This document shows positions 1 to 8,242 of a DNA stretch of 64,000 nt, piece by piece. The notes below the pieces were generated by a model that was not told where the DNA came from, did no database searches, and saw only the letters and a list, made by a program, of their open reading frames with translations. Numbering within the stretch: the first letter of the stretch is position 1; every line of letters starts with the position of its first letter. Origin of the DNA: Ralstonia sp. 25mfcol4.1 (GTDB lineage Bacteria; Pseudomonadota; Gammaproteobacteria; Burkholderiales; Burkholderiaceae); assembly GCF_900104095.1 (NCBI RefSeq), contig NZ_FNJO01000014.1, positions 62,001 to 126,000 on the forward strand, given 5' to 3'. The position numbers and the translations under genes are program-made.

Positions 1-212
1 CAATCGGGCAACGCGGGCAGCGGGCTGCCGATCTCGAGCGTATCGAGCATCGTCGAGAAACGGTCCTTGCCGTCGGGGACCGCTGCGGCGGCGGCATTCG
101 GGGCCTTGGTGGCAGGCTGCGCGGCCGGTGCGGCCGGTGCAGCCGTGGCGGCTTGGGCGACAGACATCGCCAGCAGGGTGGCAACGGCCAGCCCGGCAAG
201 AGGAAATCTCAA
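1..212 (-). CDS. Secreted protein of unknown function (3' end beyond the window)
   Basis: Only the first 70 codons are present. The reading frame opens with TTG, preceded by a good AGGAG ribosome site about eight bases upstream. The first residues (MRFPLAGLAVATLLAMSVAQA) form a signal peptide with a likely cut after AQA, so the product should be exported. An Ala/Pro-rich low-complexity linker follows, then the start of a more ordered region (DRFSTMLDTLEIGSPLPALP). Too little is visible to name a family. The TTG start is chosen because no ATG lies between the ribosome site and the signal peptide. Confidence 0.6.
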   Translation of the reverse strand, partial: MRFPLAGLAVATLLAMSVAQAATAAPAAPAAQPATKAPNAAAAAVPDGKDRFSTMLDTLEIGSPLPALPD

Positions 213-316
213 AACACACTCCTGAAAACGGCTCCGCATTGGAGCCGGCTCCGTCCCGAGGGTTCCTGCCGGGGATATGCGGCATCAACGATGTGATGCC
301 GGGTCGACAAGCTGGG

Positions 317-598
317 TCAGAGCATACGCTTCACGGCATGGAAGCATACCAGCGCGATGCCGATCAGCACCGTCCACAGGATCAGCTTCGGTACCTGGCT
401 CGGCGGCAATTGCTGTGGCGGCGTGCGCCGGGCGGCGGGTGCGCGCATGCGGGTGCTGGACTGCAGGCCGCGTGTATGCCATATGACGGTGTCCGCGCCA
501 AGGTCGTGCCATTGGGCGCTGTCACGTGACGTGCTGGTGTGCGGCTTGTCGGCGCGCGGCGTGGTCGGGCGCGGCGCGCCCGGTCGTTGTGTGGCCAT
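317..598 (-). CDS. Small single-pass membrane protein, unknown function
   Basis: The 93-residue product has a polar Pro/Arg-rich first two thirds and one hydrophobic segment near the C-terminus (KLILWTVLIGIALVCF) ending in a short basic tail. This suggests a C-tail-anchored inner-membrane protein. I chose the ATG at 598 because GGGAGCA lies just ahead of it; the frame is open further upstream but without a comparable site. No domain is recognised. The next gene in the same direction (CLC channel) ends about 250 bp upstream, so the two need not share a transcript. Confidence 0.5.
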   Translation of the reverse strand: MATQRPGAPRPTTPRADKPHTSTSRDSAQWHDLGADTVIWHTRGLQSSTRMRAPAARRTPPQQLPPSQVPKLILWTVLIGIALVCFHAVKRML

Positions 599-847
599 CT
601 TCTGCTCCCCCGAAATGCATCGAATGCCTGCCGACGAATTCTGTGCCGCCGGTACACATGCATTGCGGGCCGATCTGCTGCCGCCGTTCAATGCGAAGCA
701 GATGTTAAGACATCGCCCATGCGTCCGCTACGGCGCTTCGCTGCCAAACCACACTTTCGCGAGCGTCCCGCCGGGGAAGTTTGTAACTGACCGTTACGGC
801 CGCATTCGAGGGCCGCTTGCGCCACTATCTGACTCGCCTTTCGGGCG

Positions 848-2311
848 TCATGCCGGGGAATCCTTCCGCGCGATGGCCGTCGCCTCCCGGCGAAACGCAT
901 GGCCCATGTGGTGATAGAACGGATGCGGATTGAACTGGCGCGACAGGAACGACGCCAGCAGAGACGCCGCCAGCAGGTAGATGGTCAGGTCCTGCGTGCG
1001 CGTCATTTCCATCACGATCACGCTGGCGGTGATCGGCGCCTGGGTGGCTGCGGCCAGGAAGGCCGCCATCGACACCAGCGCCAGGACGCGCGGCTCGGCC
1101 ATGCCGGACATGAAATGGGTCACGAAATCGGCAATGTTCGCGCCGATGCCCGCGCCGATGGCCAGCGCCGGCGTGAAGATGCCGCCCGGGACGCCCGCGA
1201 AGTACGACACCACCGTGGCGACGAACTTGGCCAGCCCGAACCACAGCGTGCTGTGCGGTTCGCCGTTGATCAGCCCGGACGCCTGCTCATAGCCCGTGCC
1301 GAACGTGGCGCCGGCAGTGGCCCAGCCCACCACGGCGACGACCAGCCCGCACAGGAAGGCCACGCAGACCGGATGGGCGGTCGTCCATCCGCGCCATGCC
1401 GCAGGCACCAGGCCGGGCACGCCGCGAATCAGCAGCTTGGCGAACAGGCCGCCTGCCACACCGTTGACCACCGCGCACAGCATGACCGGGCCCCACGCGT
1501 CGTGCAGCACCAGCATCGGCACCTTCACGCTGAAGTACGGATTGTTGCCCAGCACGGCCAGCGACAGGAAACCGGCTGTCAGCACGCCGGACAGCACCAG
1601 CCTGTCCCACCGCACCGCCGTGCCGCGCCCCAGTTCCTCGATGGCGAAGACCACGCCGGCCAGCGGCGTGTTGAACGCTGCCGCCAGGCCGCCCGCCGCG
1701 CCGGCCGCGATCAGCGAACTGGGATGAAAGCCGATGCGGAAGCGCAGCTTCTGCTGGCACCACTGTCCCCAGGCCAGCATGGCAGCGGCCCCCACCTGGA
1801 CCGATGGTCCCTCCCGCCCCACCGACGCGCCGGCCAGCAGCGCACCGGCGGTCAGCACCACCTTCCACATCGATTGCCGGAATGACACGAGCACGGTCTG
1901 CGCCACGCCGGCCGGCGGCAGCGTCACGGCGGCGATCACCTGCGGAATGCCGGAGCCGCGCGCCTGCGGCGCCAGCCGGATCGTCAGCCAGCGCAGCGCG
2001 GCCAGCCCGAAGGGCAGCATCACGAAGGCCAGCCACGGCGTGGCCGTGGTCAGCTTCGCGTTCCAGCGCAGCGCAATCTCGGCGATGTAGGCAAATACCA
2101 TCGAGAACAGCGCCACCCCGCCAGCGCCGCACATGAACGCCGCATAGCGCATCGACGTGCGCGAGATACGGCCAACCTGGCGCGTCTTGCGATTTGCCGC
2201 GCGACGCGCATGAACGCGGAGTTCTCCGAGCCGGTCGCGGCGTGCGGCAGGTTCCGATGGCGGACTGGAATCAGGAAGGTTCGAATCAGGCGGCTCGACA
2301 GGGGCGGTCAT
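848..2311 (-). CDS. CLC-type chloride channel/antiporter (ClcB-like)
   Basis: The 487-residue polytopic membrane protein belongs to the CLC family, which moves chloride across the inner membrane as a channel or a 2Cl-/H+ antiporter. Family signatures are present: GSGIP near residues 119-123, GREGP near 165-169 (the Glu is the gating glutamate), and GIFTP in the C-terminal half. The FAIEEL stretch near 222-227 matches the position of the internal proton glutamate in E. coli ClcA, so antiport is plausible. The first 50 residues are a polar cytoplasmic extension rich in Pro and Arg. A TTG start 45 bases further upstream is possible; I prefer the ATG. No CBS domains are seen. Confidence 0.88.
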   Translation of the reverse strand: MTAPVEPPDSNLPDSSPPSEPAARRDRLGELRVHARRAANRKTRQVGRISRTSMRYAAFMCGAGGVALFSMVFAYIAEIALRWNAKLTTATPWLAFVMLPFGLAALRWLTIRLAPQARGSGIPQVIAAVTLPPAGVAQTVLVSFRQSMWKVVLTAGALLAGASVGREGPSVQVGAAAMLAWGQWCQQKLRFRIGFHPSSLIAAGAAGGLAAAFNTPLAGVVFAIEELGRGTAVRWDRLVLSGVLTAGFLSLAVLGNNPYFSVKVPMLVLHDAWGPVMLCAVVNGVAGGLFAKLLIRGVPGLVPAAWRGWTTAHPVCVAFLCGLVVAVVGWATAGATFGTGYEQASGLINGEPHSTLWFGLAKFVATVVSYFAGVPGGIFTPALAIGAGIGANIADFVTHFMSGMAEPRVLALVSMAAFLAAATQAPITASVIVMEMTRTQDLTIYLLAASLLASFLSRQFNPHPFYHHMGHAFRREATAIARKDSPA

Positions 2312-2402
2312 GGCGTCGATGCGGAAAGCATGCGGGGGCGTAAAAAACGCCCTCAACTATACGCCCCTGAACTTCCGCACCATACGGTTGCGCCGCGCCG
2401 GT

Positions 2403-3371
2403 TCAGTCCAGGCTGATGTTGTTGGCGCGAATCACCTTGCCCCAGTTCTCGCGGTCGGCTTGCACGTAGCGGTCAATCTCCGCCTGGCTGCGAGGCTGTT
2501 GCACGATCAGTCCGAGCGCATTGAACGTGTTGCGGAATGCCGTCTCGGTCAGCACGTGCGATGCGGCGGCCTGCAGTTTCGCGACAGCCTCCGGCGGCGT
2601 CTGGGCCGGCACGGCCAGGCCGAACCACGTGGCCGCATGGAAGTTGGGGTATCCGCTTTCGGCCACCGTCGGCACATTGGGCAGGACATCCAGCCGCGCG
2701 CGGCCCGTCACGGCCAGCGCCTTGAGCTTGCCCGCCTTGATATGCGGCAGCGAGGTGCTGACCACGTCCACCATCAGCTGCGTGTCGTTGGCCAGCAGCG
2801 ACGCCAGCGCCGGCGCACTGCCGTTGTAGGGCACGTGCGTCATCTCGACGCCCAGTTCCGACTTCAGCATTTCCGTGGCCAGTTGCAGCGGATTGCCGAG
2901 CCCCACCGACGAATAGTTGAGCTTGCCGCCCGCCGCCCTGGCATATGCGGCAAAGTCCTTGATGCTGCTGGCCGGCACCTGGTTGTTGGTGACCACCACC
3001 AGCGGCACCTCGACGCCGATCAGGATGACCTTGAAGTCCTTCGGGTCGTAGCCGGTCTTCTTGTAGAGCATCGGATTCAGGACCATGCTGGCGCTGCTGC
3101 CCATCAGCACCGTGTAGCCATCCGGCTGCGCCCGTGCCACGCCCTGCGTGCCCACCATCGTGTTGGCGCCGGGGCGGTTCTCCACCACCACGGGCTGCTT
3201 CATCTCGCGCGCCATGCCTTCGGCCATCGCACGGCCAAACTGGTCGGTCGAGCCGCCCGGGGTGTACGGAACCACGAGCTTGATCGGCCGGTCGGGATAG
3301 GCGGCCACGGCGGGGGCAGTGAACGCGATCCCCAACAAGGCGGCGCAGATGCTGATGGCAATACGGTGCAT
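2403..3371 (-). CDS. Bug/TctC-family tripartite tricarboxylate transporter substrate-binding protein
   Basis: This 322-residue periplasmic solute-binding protein has a clear signal peptide (first 23 residues, cut after AVA) followed by the family hallmark YPDRPIKLVVPYTPGGSTD. Bug proteins bind organic acids and related small molecules. The ATG at 3371 follows GGAGACAACC, a good ribosome site. No TctA or TctB membrane subunits are nearby, so it is an orphan binding protein, as is common in Cupriavidus and Bordetella. It lies 109 bp downstream of an acyl-CoA ligase gene on the same strand and is probably cotranscribed with it. This suggests the ligand may be the acid that the ligase activates, which is an inference. 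Confidence 0.88.
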   Translation of the reverse strand: MHRIAISICAALLGIAFTAPAVAAYPDRPIKLVVPYTPGGSTDQFGRAMAEGMAREMKQPVVVENRPGANTMVGTQGVARAQPDGYTVLMGSSASMVLNPMLYKKTGYDPKDFKVILIGVEVPLVVVTNNQVPASSIKDFAAYARAAGGKLNYSSVGLGNPLQLATEMLKSELGVEMTHVPYNGSAPALASLLANDTQLMVDVVSTSLPHIKAGKLKALAVTGRARLDVLPNVPTVAESGYPNFHAATWFGLAVPAQTPPEAVAKLQAAASHVLTETAFRNTFNALGLIVQQPRSQAEIDRYVQADRENWGKVIRANNISLD

Positions 3372-3480
3372 GGTTGTCTCCTGCTTTATATGAATGGAAT
3401 CGCGATGCCGGCGCCTGCCCTCTCCGCCGACCCTCTCCCGCCGTGCGGCAGAAGGGCAAGCACCGTGGGGCAAGTCGTGA

Positions 3481-4974
3481 TCAGACCCGCCGCTGGCGGC
3501 CTGCCCAGTGCTGGTCCCGCAACCGGCGTTTGGCCAGTTTGCCGGTTTCGTCGCGCGGCAGCCGTTCCACGATCTCGATCGAGCGCGGCACCTTGAAGCC
3601 CGACAGCCGGCCGCGCAGCCATTCGATCACCGCAGCGGATTCCACGTCGGCGCCGGGCACCGGCTCGATCACGCCGTGCAGCCGTTCGCCGTACTCGTCG
3701 TCCGGCACGCCGAACACTACGCAGTCCGCCACGCCCGGATAGCGCACCAGCTCATGTTCGATCTCGGCCGGATAGATGTTCACGCCGCCCGAGATGACCA
3801 TGTCCGACGCGCGGTCGCAGATGAAGAGATAGCCGTCGGCATCGACGTAGCCCATGTCGCCCAGCGTGACGCGCCCGTCGATGTCGATCTCCCGGCGCGC
3901 CGGGTCGTTGTTCAGGTAGGTGAAGTCGGGATAGGCGGGCTGCCGCACGTAGACCAGACCCACCTCGCCTGGCGCGCAAGGCCGGCCGTTCTCGTCGATG
4001 ATGCGCACGCTGGCTTCGTCCACGGGGCGCCCGGCCGTACCGGGGCGGGCCGCGGCGTCCTCTGGCGTGGCCACGGTGACCAGGCCAGCCTCGCTCGACG
4101 CGTAGGTCTCGTGGATCACCGGACCAAGCCAGTCGAGCATTGCGCGCTTCACCTCCGGCGAGCACGGCGAGCCGGTGGACGCGACAAAGCGGATCGACGA
4201 GAGGTCGTACTTCGCGCGCACTTCGGGCGGCAGCTTCAGCAGCCGCACGTACATGATCGGCACCAGGTAAAGCACGTCGATGCGGTGCTTTTCCACCAGC
4301 GCCAGCACCTGCTCGGCATCGAAGCGCGGCGCCAGCACCAGCCGCTCGGCCATCTGCAGCGCGTTCTGCACGTACACGCTCGGCGCGCTGTGATAGAGCG
4401 GCGCTGCCATCAGGGCACGGCAGCCGGGCACGATGCCGTAGGCCTGCCGGATCAGCGAGCGCAGGCGGTCCTGCTGCGCGTCCAGGTCCGCCAGCGGCAC
4501 CGCCTGGCGCAACACGCCCTTGGGCCGGCCGGTGGTGCCGGACGTGTAGGCCAGATGCCCGCGCGGCGCCACGCGCGGCCCGTCGTAGGCGGTTTGCGCG
4601 GCCAGCCACGGCTCGTATTCGATCGCATCGGGATGTGAGCCGCCCACCACCAGCACCGCAACGCCGGCAGGCACCGTCGCCTGCACGGCCGGCAGCAGAT
4701 CGGCATGGACGATCAGCGCGCGTGCGCCGCTGTCTTCGAGCAGGTAGCGCACTTCCTCGGCCATGAAATGCCAGTTGACCGGGCAGTAGTAAGTGCCGGC
4801 CGCGCGGCACGCGAACACCACGTCCGCGAACACCGGATCGTTGCGCAGCAGCACCGCGACCACGTTGCCCTCTTCCAGCCCCAGCCGCCTCAGCCCGCCG
4901 GCCAGCCGCATGCCGCGATCCAGCACCTCCGCGCCGGGGCGCTGCAACGATTCGAACCAGAGGTCTGCGGGCAT
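3481..4974 (-). CDS. AMP-dependent acyl-CoA synthetase/ligase
   Basis: The 497-residue ANL-superfamily enzyme activates a carboxylic acid with ATP to an acyl-adenylate, then to the CoA thioester. The P-loop YTSGTTGRPKGV sits at residues 143-154. The hinge region GDMGYVDADGYLFICDRASD and the following ISGGVNIYPAEIE motif are present, and the conserved C-terminal lysine lies in the ETGKLAKRRL segment. AAGGAGA precedes the ATG at 4974. The substrate cannot be read from sequence. Context is a Bug binding protein downstream and a divergent LysR regulator upstream, which together look like a small uptake-and-activation module for an organic acid. Confidence 0.9.
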   Translation of the reverse strand: MPADLWFESLQRPGAEVLDRGMRLAGGLRRLGLEEGNVVAVLLRNDPVFADVVFACRAAGTYYCPVNWHFMAEEVRYLLEDSGARALIVHADLLPAVQATVPAGVAVLVVGGSHPDAIEYEPWLAAQTAYDGPRVAPRGHLAYTSGTTGRPKGVLRQAVPLADLDAQQDRLRSLIRQAYGIVPGCRALMAAPLYHSAPSVYVQNALQMAERLVLAPRFDAEQVLALVEKHRIDVLYLVPIMYVRLLKLPPEVRAKYDLSSIRFVASTGSPCSPEVKRAMLDWLGPVIHETYASSEAGLVTVATPEDAAARPGTAGRPVDEASVRIIDENGRPCAPGEVGLVYVRQPAYPDFTYLNNDPARREIDIDGRVTLGDMGYVDADGYLFICDRASDMVISGGVNIYPAEIEHELVRYPGVADCVVFGVPDDEYGERLHGVIEPVPGADVESAAVIEWLRGRLSGFKVPRSIEIVERLPRDETGKLAKRRLRDQHWAGRQRRV

Positions 4975-5044
4975 GCGGGGTCTCCTTGTAGGGCTGCCGG
5001 GGGTGCGATGGGTCGCGAATTTCCACCGATGACTGGCCACTTTA

Positions 5045-5064
5045 TCGATGCACGCCGGCATCGA
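5045..5064. promoter_or_regulatory. Inverted repeat between the ligase gene and lysR; candidate LysR operator
   Basis: A perfect 7-bp inverted repeat, TCGATGC-6 bp-GCATCGA, lies in the 152-bp space between the divergent ligase and LysR-type genes. LysR-type regulators commonly bind dyads in the shared promoter region of a divergent target, so this is the best visible operator candidate. Binding is not shown by the sequence. Confidence 0.4.
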
Positions 5065-5126
5065 CAATCCCATCTGACCGAATCACAATGTTGCGTCAAA
5101 CTTGACATTGCTTTCAGAGTCGTCGC

Positions 5127-6047
5127 ATGGACCTCAACCTTGTGCAGGCCTTCGTGGATATCGTCGAAGCGGGCAACCTGGCCGAAGCGGGACGCCGGCG
5201 CGGCGTCACCCGGTCGCAGATCAGCCGGCAGCTGGGGCAGCTGGAAGAACAGGCCGGTGCCATGCTGCTGCGCCGGACCACGCGCCACCTGGAGATGACC
5301 GATGCCGGCCAGTCGCTCTACGAGCACGGCCTGCGCATCCTGCAGGAGATGGCCGCCGCACAGGCCGAGATCGACAGCCTGGGCAAGACACTGCGCGGCC
5401 ATGTGCGCGTGAGCGTGCCCACCGGGCTGGGCGACGCCTTTATCGCCCCGCTACTGCTGCGCTTTGCCGAACTGCACCCGGGCATTTCGCTGCGCGTGTT
5501 CTTTGCCAACCGCGTGACCGACCTGATCGCCGCCGAGATCGACGTGGCGCTGAAGGTGACGTCGCTGCCGCCGCTGGACACCGTGGCGCGCGAGGTCTGC
5601 GCCATCCGCTGGCAGTTGTGCGCGTCGCCGGAATATCTGGCGCGGACCCCGCCGCTGCAAAAGCCGTCCGACCTGACGGCCTGCCGATTCCTTTGCCCGC
5701 CCTACACTTCGAGACGTTTCCTATTGACCCTGGGCCGCGATTCCGCGTGCGGGCCGGAGCGGCACGATGTGGAGATCACGCCCTACCTGCAATCCGAACA
5801 CTTCCCGTTCCTGATGAACGCGGTGCGCCAGGGGCACGGCATCAGCCTGCTGCCGGTCTACATGGGGTGGGAAGATGTGCGCCGGGGCACGCTGGTGCCG
5901 GTGCTCCCAGACTGGAAGCCCGAAGGCCTCGGCAACCGCCTGTACATCATCACCACGCCAAACCCGCACCTGTCGATGGCCACGCGGGCGCTGATCGGGT
6001 TCCTGCGCGAGGCGGTAACAGGATTGCCGGTATTCGCACAAGCCTGA
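5127..6047 (+). CDS. LysR-family transcriptional regulator
   Basis: The 306-residue product has the N-terminal winged helix-turn-helix of LysR regulators (MDLNLVQAFVDIVEAGNLAEAGRR, then QISRQLGQLEEQAGAMLLRR) and a C-terminal effector-binding domain of the periplasmic-binding-protein fold (GHVRVSVPTGLGDAF onward). It is transcribed away from the acyl-CoA ligase/Bug pair and probably controls that pair in response to the acid they handle. That assignment rests on gene position only. Confidence 0.9.
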   Translation: MDLNLVQAFVDIVEAGNLAEAGRRRGVTRSQISRQLGQLEEQAGAMLLRRTTRHLEMTDAGQSLYEHGLRILQEMAAAQAEIDSLGKTLRGHVRVSVPTGLGDAFIAPLLLRFAELHPGISLRVFFANRVTDLIAAEIDVALKVTSLPPLDTVAREVCAIRWQLCASPEYLARTPPLQKPSDLTACRFLCPPYTSRRFLLTLGRDSACGPERHDVEITPYLQSEHFPFLMNAVRQGHGISLLPVYMGWEDVRRGTLVPVLPDWKPEGLGNRLYIITTPNPHLSMATRALIGFLREAVTGLPVFAQA

Positions 6048-6087
6048 CAAAAATCGCCTGCCGACTTTCAAATCGCAAGCTATTATC

Positions 6088-6116
6088 CTTTTTACTTGCA
6101 TATCAAAAGTAAAAAG
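6088..6116. promoter_or_regulatory. Perfect 10-bp inverted repeat ahead of the HxlR gene; candidate operator
   Basis: CTTTTTACTT-9 bp-AAGTAAAAAG ends nine bases before the ATG of the HxlR regulator and includes the purine-rich ribosome site region on its right flank. A possible -10 (TATTAT, 6081-6086) sits at its left edge. HxlR/DUF24 regulators bind short AT-rich dyads, and a repressor bound here would block transcription start. This is a strong candidate for an autoregulatory site that also controls the overlapping MATE gene. Confidence 0.6.
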
Positions 6117-6124
6117 AGGAGACG

Positions 6125-6637
6125 ATGGCACACACGGACTTTGCCAATATGCCGTGCCCGGTGGCGCGGTCGATGGCGATGCTGGGCGAGAGATGGGCGA
6201 TCCTGCTGATGCGGGAGGTCTACTACGGCAGTTCGCGATTCGACGAATTCGAGAAGCATCTGGGCATTGCGCCCAACATCCTGAGCGCGCGGCTCAAGAC
6301 GCTGGTCGAACATGGGCTGCTCGAAAAGGTGCCGGCACCCGGCGGCGGCGCGCGGCAGGTGTACCAGCTGACAGAGATGGGGCGCGACTTCTTTCCGGTC
6401 TACGTGTCGCTCAAGGCGTGGGCCGACCGCTGGCTGGCCGACGGCAAGGGGCCGCTGACCGTGCTGGAAGACAAGCGCGACGGCGGCGAGATCGTGGCCG
6501 GGTGCCTGACCCGTGCCGATGGCAGCACGATCACCGTCGATGACCTGCGTGTGCGGCCCGGCCCCGGCGCCGGCCGATATCTGCGCGAACGCTTTGGCGC
6601 GCAACCCGCCACGGAGGCCGCCGATGAGCAAGCCTGA
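6125..6637 (+). CDS. HxlR-family (DUF24) winged-helix transcriptional regulator
   Basis: The 170-residue regulator has the family pattern MPCPVARSMAMLGERWAILLMRE followed by the wing region NILSARLKTLVEHGLLEKV. The cysteine at residue 11 is the position used as a redox or electrophile sensor in relatives such as YodB and HypR. A C-terminal extension of about 60 residues follows the core domain. The ATG follows GAGGAGACG. Its last 14 bases overlap the start of a MATE exporter gene, so the two are translationally coupled, which suggests the regulator controls efflux of a reactive or toxic compound. Confidence 0.9.
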   Translation: MAHTDFANMPCPVARSMAMLGERWAILLMREVYYGSSRFDEFEKHLGIAPNILSARLKTLVEHGLLEKVPAPGGGARQVYQLTEMGRDFFPVYVSLKAWADRWLADGKGPLTVLEDKRDGGEIVAGCLTRADGSTITVDDLRVRPGPGAGRYLRERFGAQPATEAADEQA

Positions 6638-7991
6638 CGCATTGACGCTGAACGGCCCGGCCGCCGCCGTGGAGCCGGTTTCCAACGGCGAGATCGCCCG
6701 GCGCATTGCCGCGCTGGCCGCGCCCACCAGCCTGGTGGCCTTCCTCCAGGCCGGTTCCCAATTGATCGAAACGTGGCTGGCCGCGCGCCAGGGCACGGCG
6801 GCGCTGGCCGGCTGGGCGGTGGTGCTGCCATTCGCACTGCTGCTGCAGCAGATGTCGACCGGAGCGATGGGCGGCGGCGTGGTGTCGGCCATCGCGCGCG
6901 CGCTCGGTGCGGGCAAGCGCGACGATGCCTCGTCGCTGGTCATGCACGCGATGATCATCGCGGTGACGGCCGGACTGGCCTTCGCCATTGCGCTGGCCGG
7001 CTTCCCGCATCAGGTGTTCGGCGCCGTCGGCGGCAGCACGGCGGCCGAAGCGGCGGCGACCTATGCGATCTGGCTGTTCGGCCTCGGTGCGGTGCCGGCG
7101 TGGCTGGCCAATACGCTGGCGTCGGTGCTGCGCGGCGGCGGACGGCACGCGCTGGCCGCGCGCGTGCTGGCCGGCATGTGGATCGTGTTTCCGGTGCTGG
7201 CGTGGTGGTTTGCCGAAGGGCTGGGCATGGGCCTGGCCGGGATCGGCGCGGGGCTGGCGGCGGCATCGTGGGCGGCGGCGCTGATGATGGCCTGGGTCGT
7301 GATGCGCGGCGGTGCGGGCTTTGTGCCGACGCTGCGCGTGAAGCTGTCGGGCGCGCTGTTCCATCGCATTCTGGCGGTCGGCCTGATCGCCTGCGCGCTG
7401 GCATCGGTGGCCAACCTGACGACGATCCTGGTCACGGCGCAGCTGCGGCACTACGGCACCACGGCCGTGGCGGCCTATGGCATTTCGGCACGGCTGGAAT
7501 TCCTGATGATTCCGCTGGCATTCGGCGTGGGCTCGGCGCTCACGGCGCTGGTGGGCCGCTCGGTGGGCGCCGGCGACTGGCATACGGCGCGCCGCACTGC
7601 CTGGGTGGGGGCGTTGCTGGCGCTGCTGCTGGCGGGCAGCGTCGGCGCCGCCGTGGGGCTTATGCCGACCCAGTTCGCCGCGCTGTTCACCAGGGATGCC
7701 GAAGTGGCCGCCATCGCGGCCCGGGCGCTGTCATGGGTCGGCCCGGCATTCGGTGGATTCGGGCTGGGCATGGCGCTGTACTTCGCGTCGCTGGGCGCCG
7801 CGCGCATGCGCTGGCCGATCGTCGCCGGCCTGAGCCGAATCGGCCTGGCCGCCGGCGGCGGCTGGGTGCTGGCCAATGTGGCCGGGATGGGCCTCGACGG
7901 CCATTTCCTGGGCGTTGCGCTGGGAATTACCGCTTATGGGCTGGTGACGGCGATGGGGGTCCGCAAAGGGGAGTGGTCGCCGCGTAGCTGA
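6624..7991 (+). CDS. MATE-family multidrug exporter
   Basis: The 455-residue inner-membrane protein has about twelve hydrophobic segments arranged as two homologous halves, typical of MATE (NorM/DinF-like) Na+- or H+-driven drug antiporters. Conserved features include the early SLVAFLQAGSQLIETWLAARQGTAALAGW segment, split here over helices 1-2, and the second-half FGVGSALTALVGRSVGAGD loop. GGAGG lies nine bases before the ATG, inside the end of the HxlR gene. Substrates cannot be predicted. The coupling to an HxlR sensor is the main clue to its physiology. Confidence 0.88.
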   Translation: MSKPDALTLNGPAAAVEPVSNGEIARRIAALAAPTSLVAFLQAGSQLIETWLAARQGTAALAGWAVVLPFALLLQQMSTGAMGGGVVSAIARALGAGKRDDASSLVMHAMIIAVTAGLAFAIALAGFPHQVFGAVGGSTAAEAAATYAIWLFGLGAVPAWLANTLASVLRGGGRHALAARVLAGMWIVFPVLAWWFAEGLGMGLAGIGAGLAAASWAAALMMAWVVMRGGAGFVPTLRVKLSGALFHRILAVGLIACALASVANLTTILVTAQLRHYGTTAVAAYGISARLEFLMIPLAFGVGSALTALVGRSVGAGDWHTARRTAWVGALLALLLAGSVGAAVGLMPTQFAALFTRDAEVAAIAARALSWVGPAFGGFGLGMALYFASLGAARMRWPIVAGLSRIGLAAGGGWVLANVAGMGLDGHFLGVALGITAYGLVTAMGVRKGEWSPRS

Positions 7992-8122
7992 TGCGGCGGA
8001 CCGGCAAGACCGAGCAGACCCGCGCGTCGCGGCTGGTGGACGGCCTGCGCGCGATCCCGCCCGGTGGCCTGTCTGACTTGGGGGCGCGGGCCGCGGTGGA
8101 GTCGGTTTGAACGGCTTTACGC

Positions 8123-8166
8123 TCTGCCCCGGCCCCGCTCCCGCTTGAGGCGAGGGGGGAGGCAGA
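8123..8166. repeat. Palindromic intergenic element (CCCTCTCC-type)
   Basis: TCTGCC and GGCAGA arms enclose a GC-rich centre (CCCGCTCCCGCTTGAGGCGAGGGG). The element sits between the convergent MATE gene and the 803-residue protein gene. Similar pyrimidine/purine dyads recur at 3416-3458, 12033-12068 and 12117-12155, so it looks like a dispersed intergenic repeat that may also act as a transcription barrier. Confidence 0.4.
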
Positions 8167-8242
8167 CGGCGGGGTTTCCAAGGCTCCCGGCTTTTTCCTC
8201 TCTCCTGCGTGCGAGAGCGATCGCGCCGGAAGCGATGCAACG

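Noticed and set aside
5102-5107. TTGACA just ahead of the LysR gene as its -35 box
   Set aside because: A -10 box at 17 bp would fall on the start codon, so the usual promoter arrangement is not possible there.
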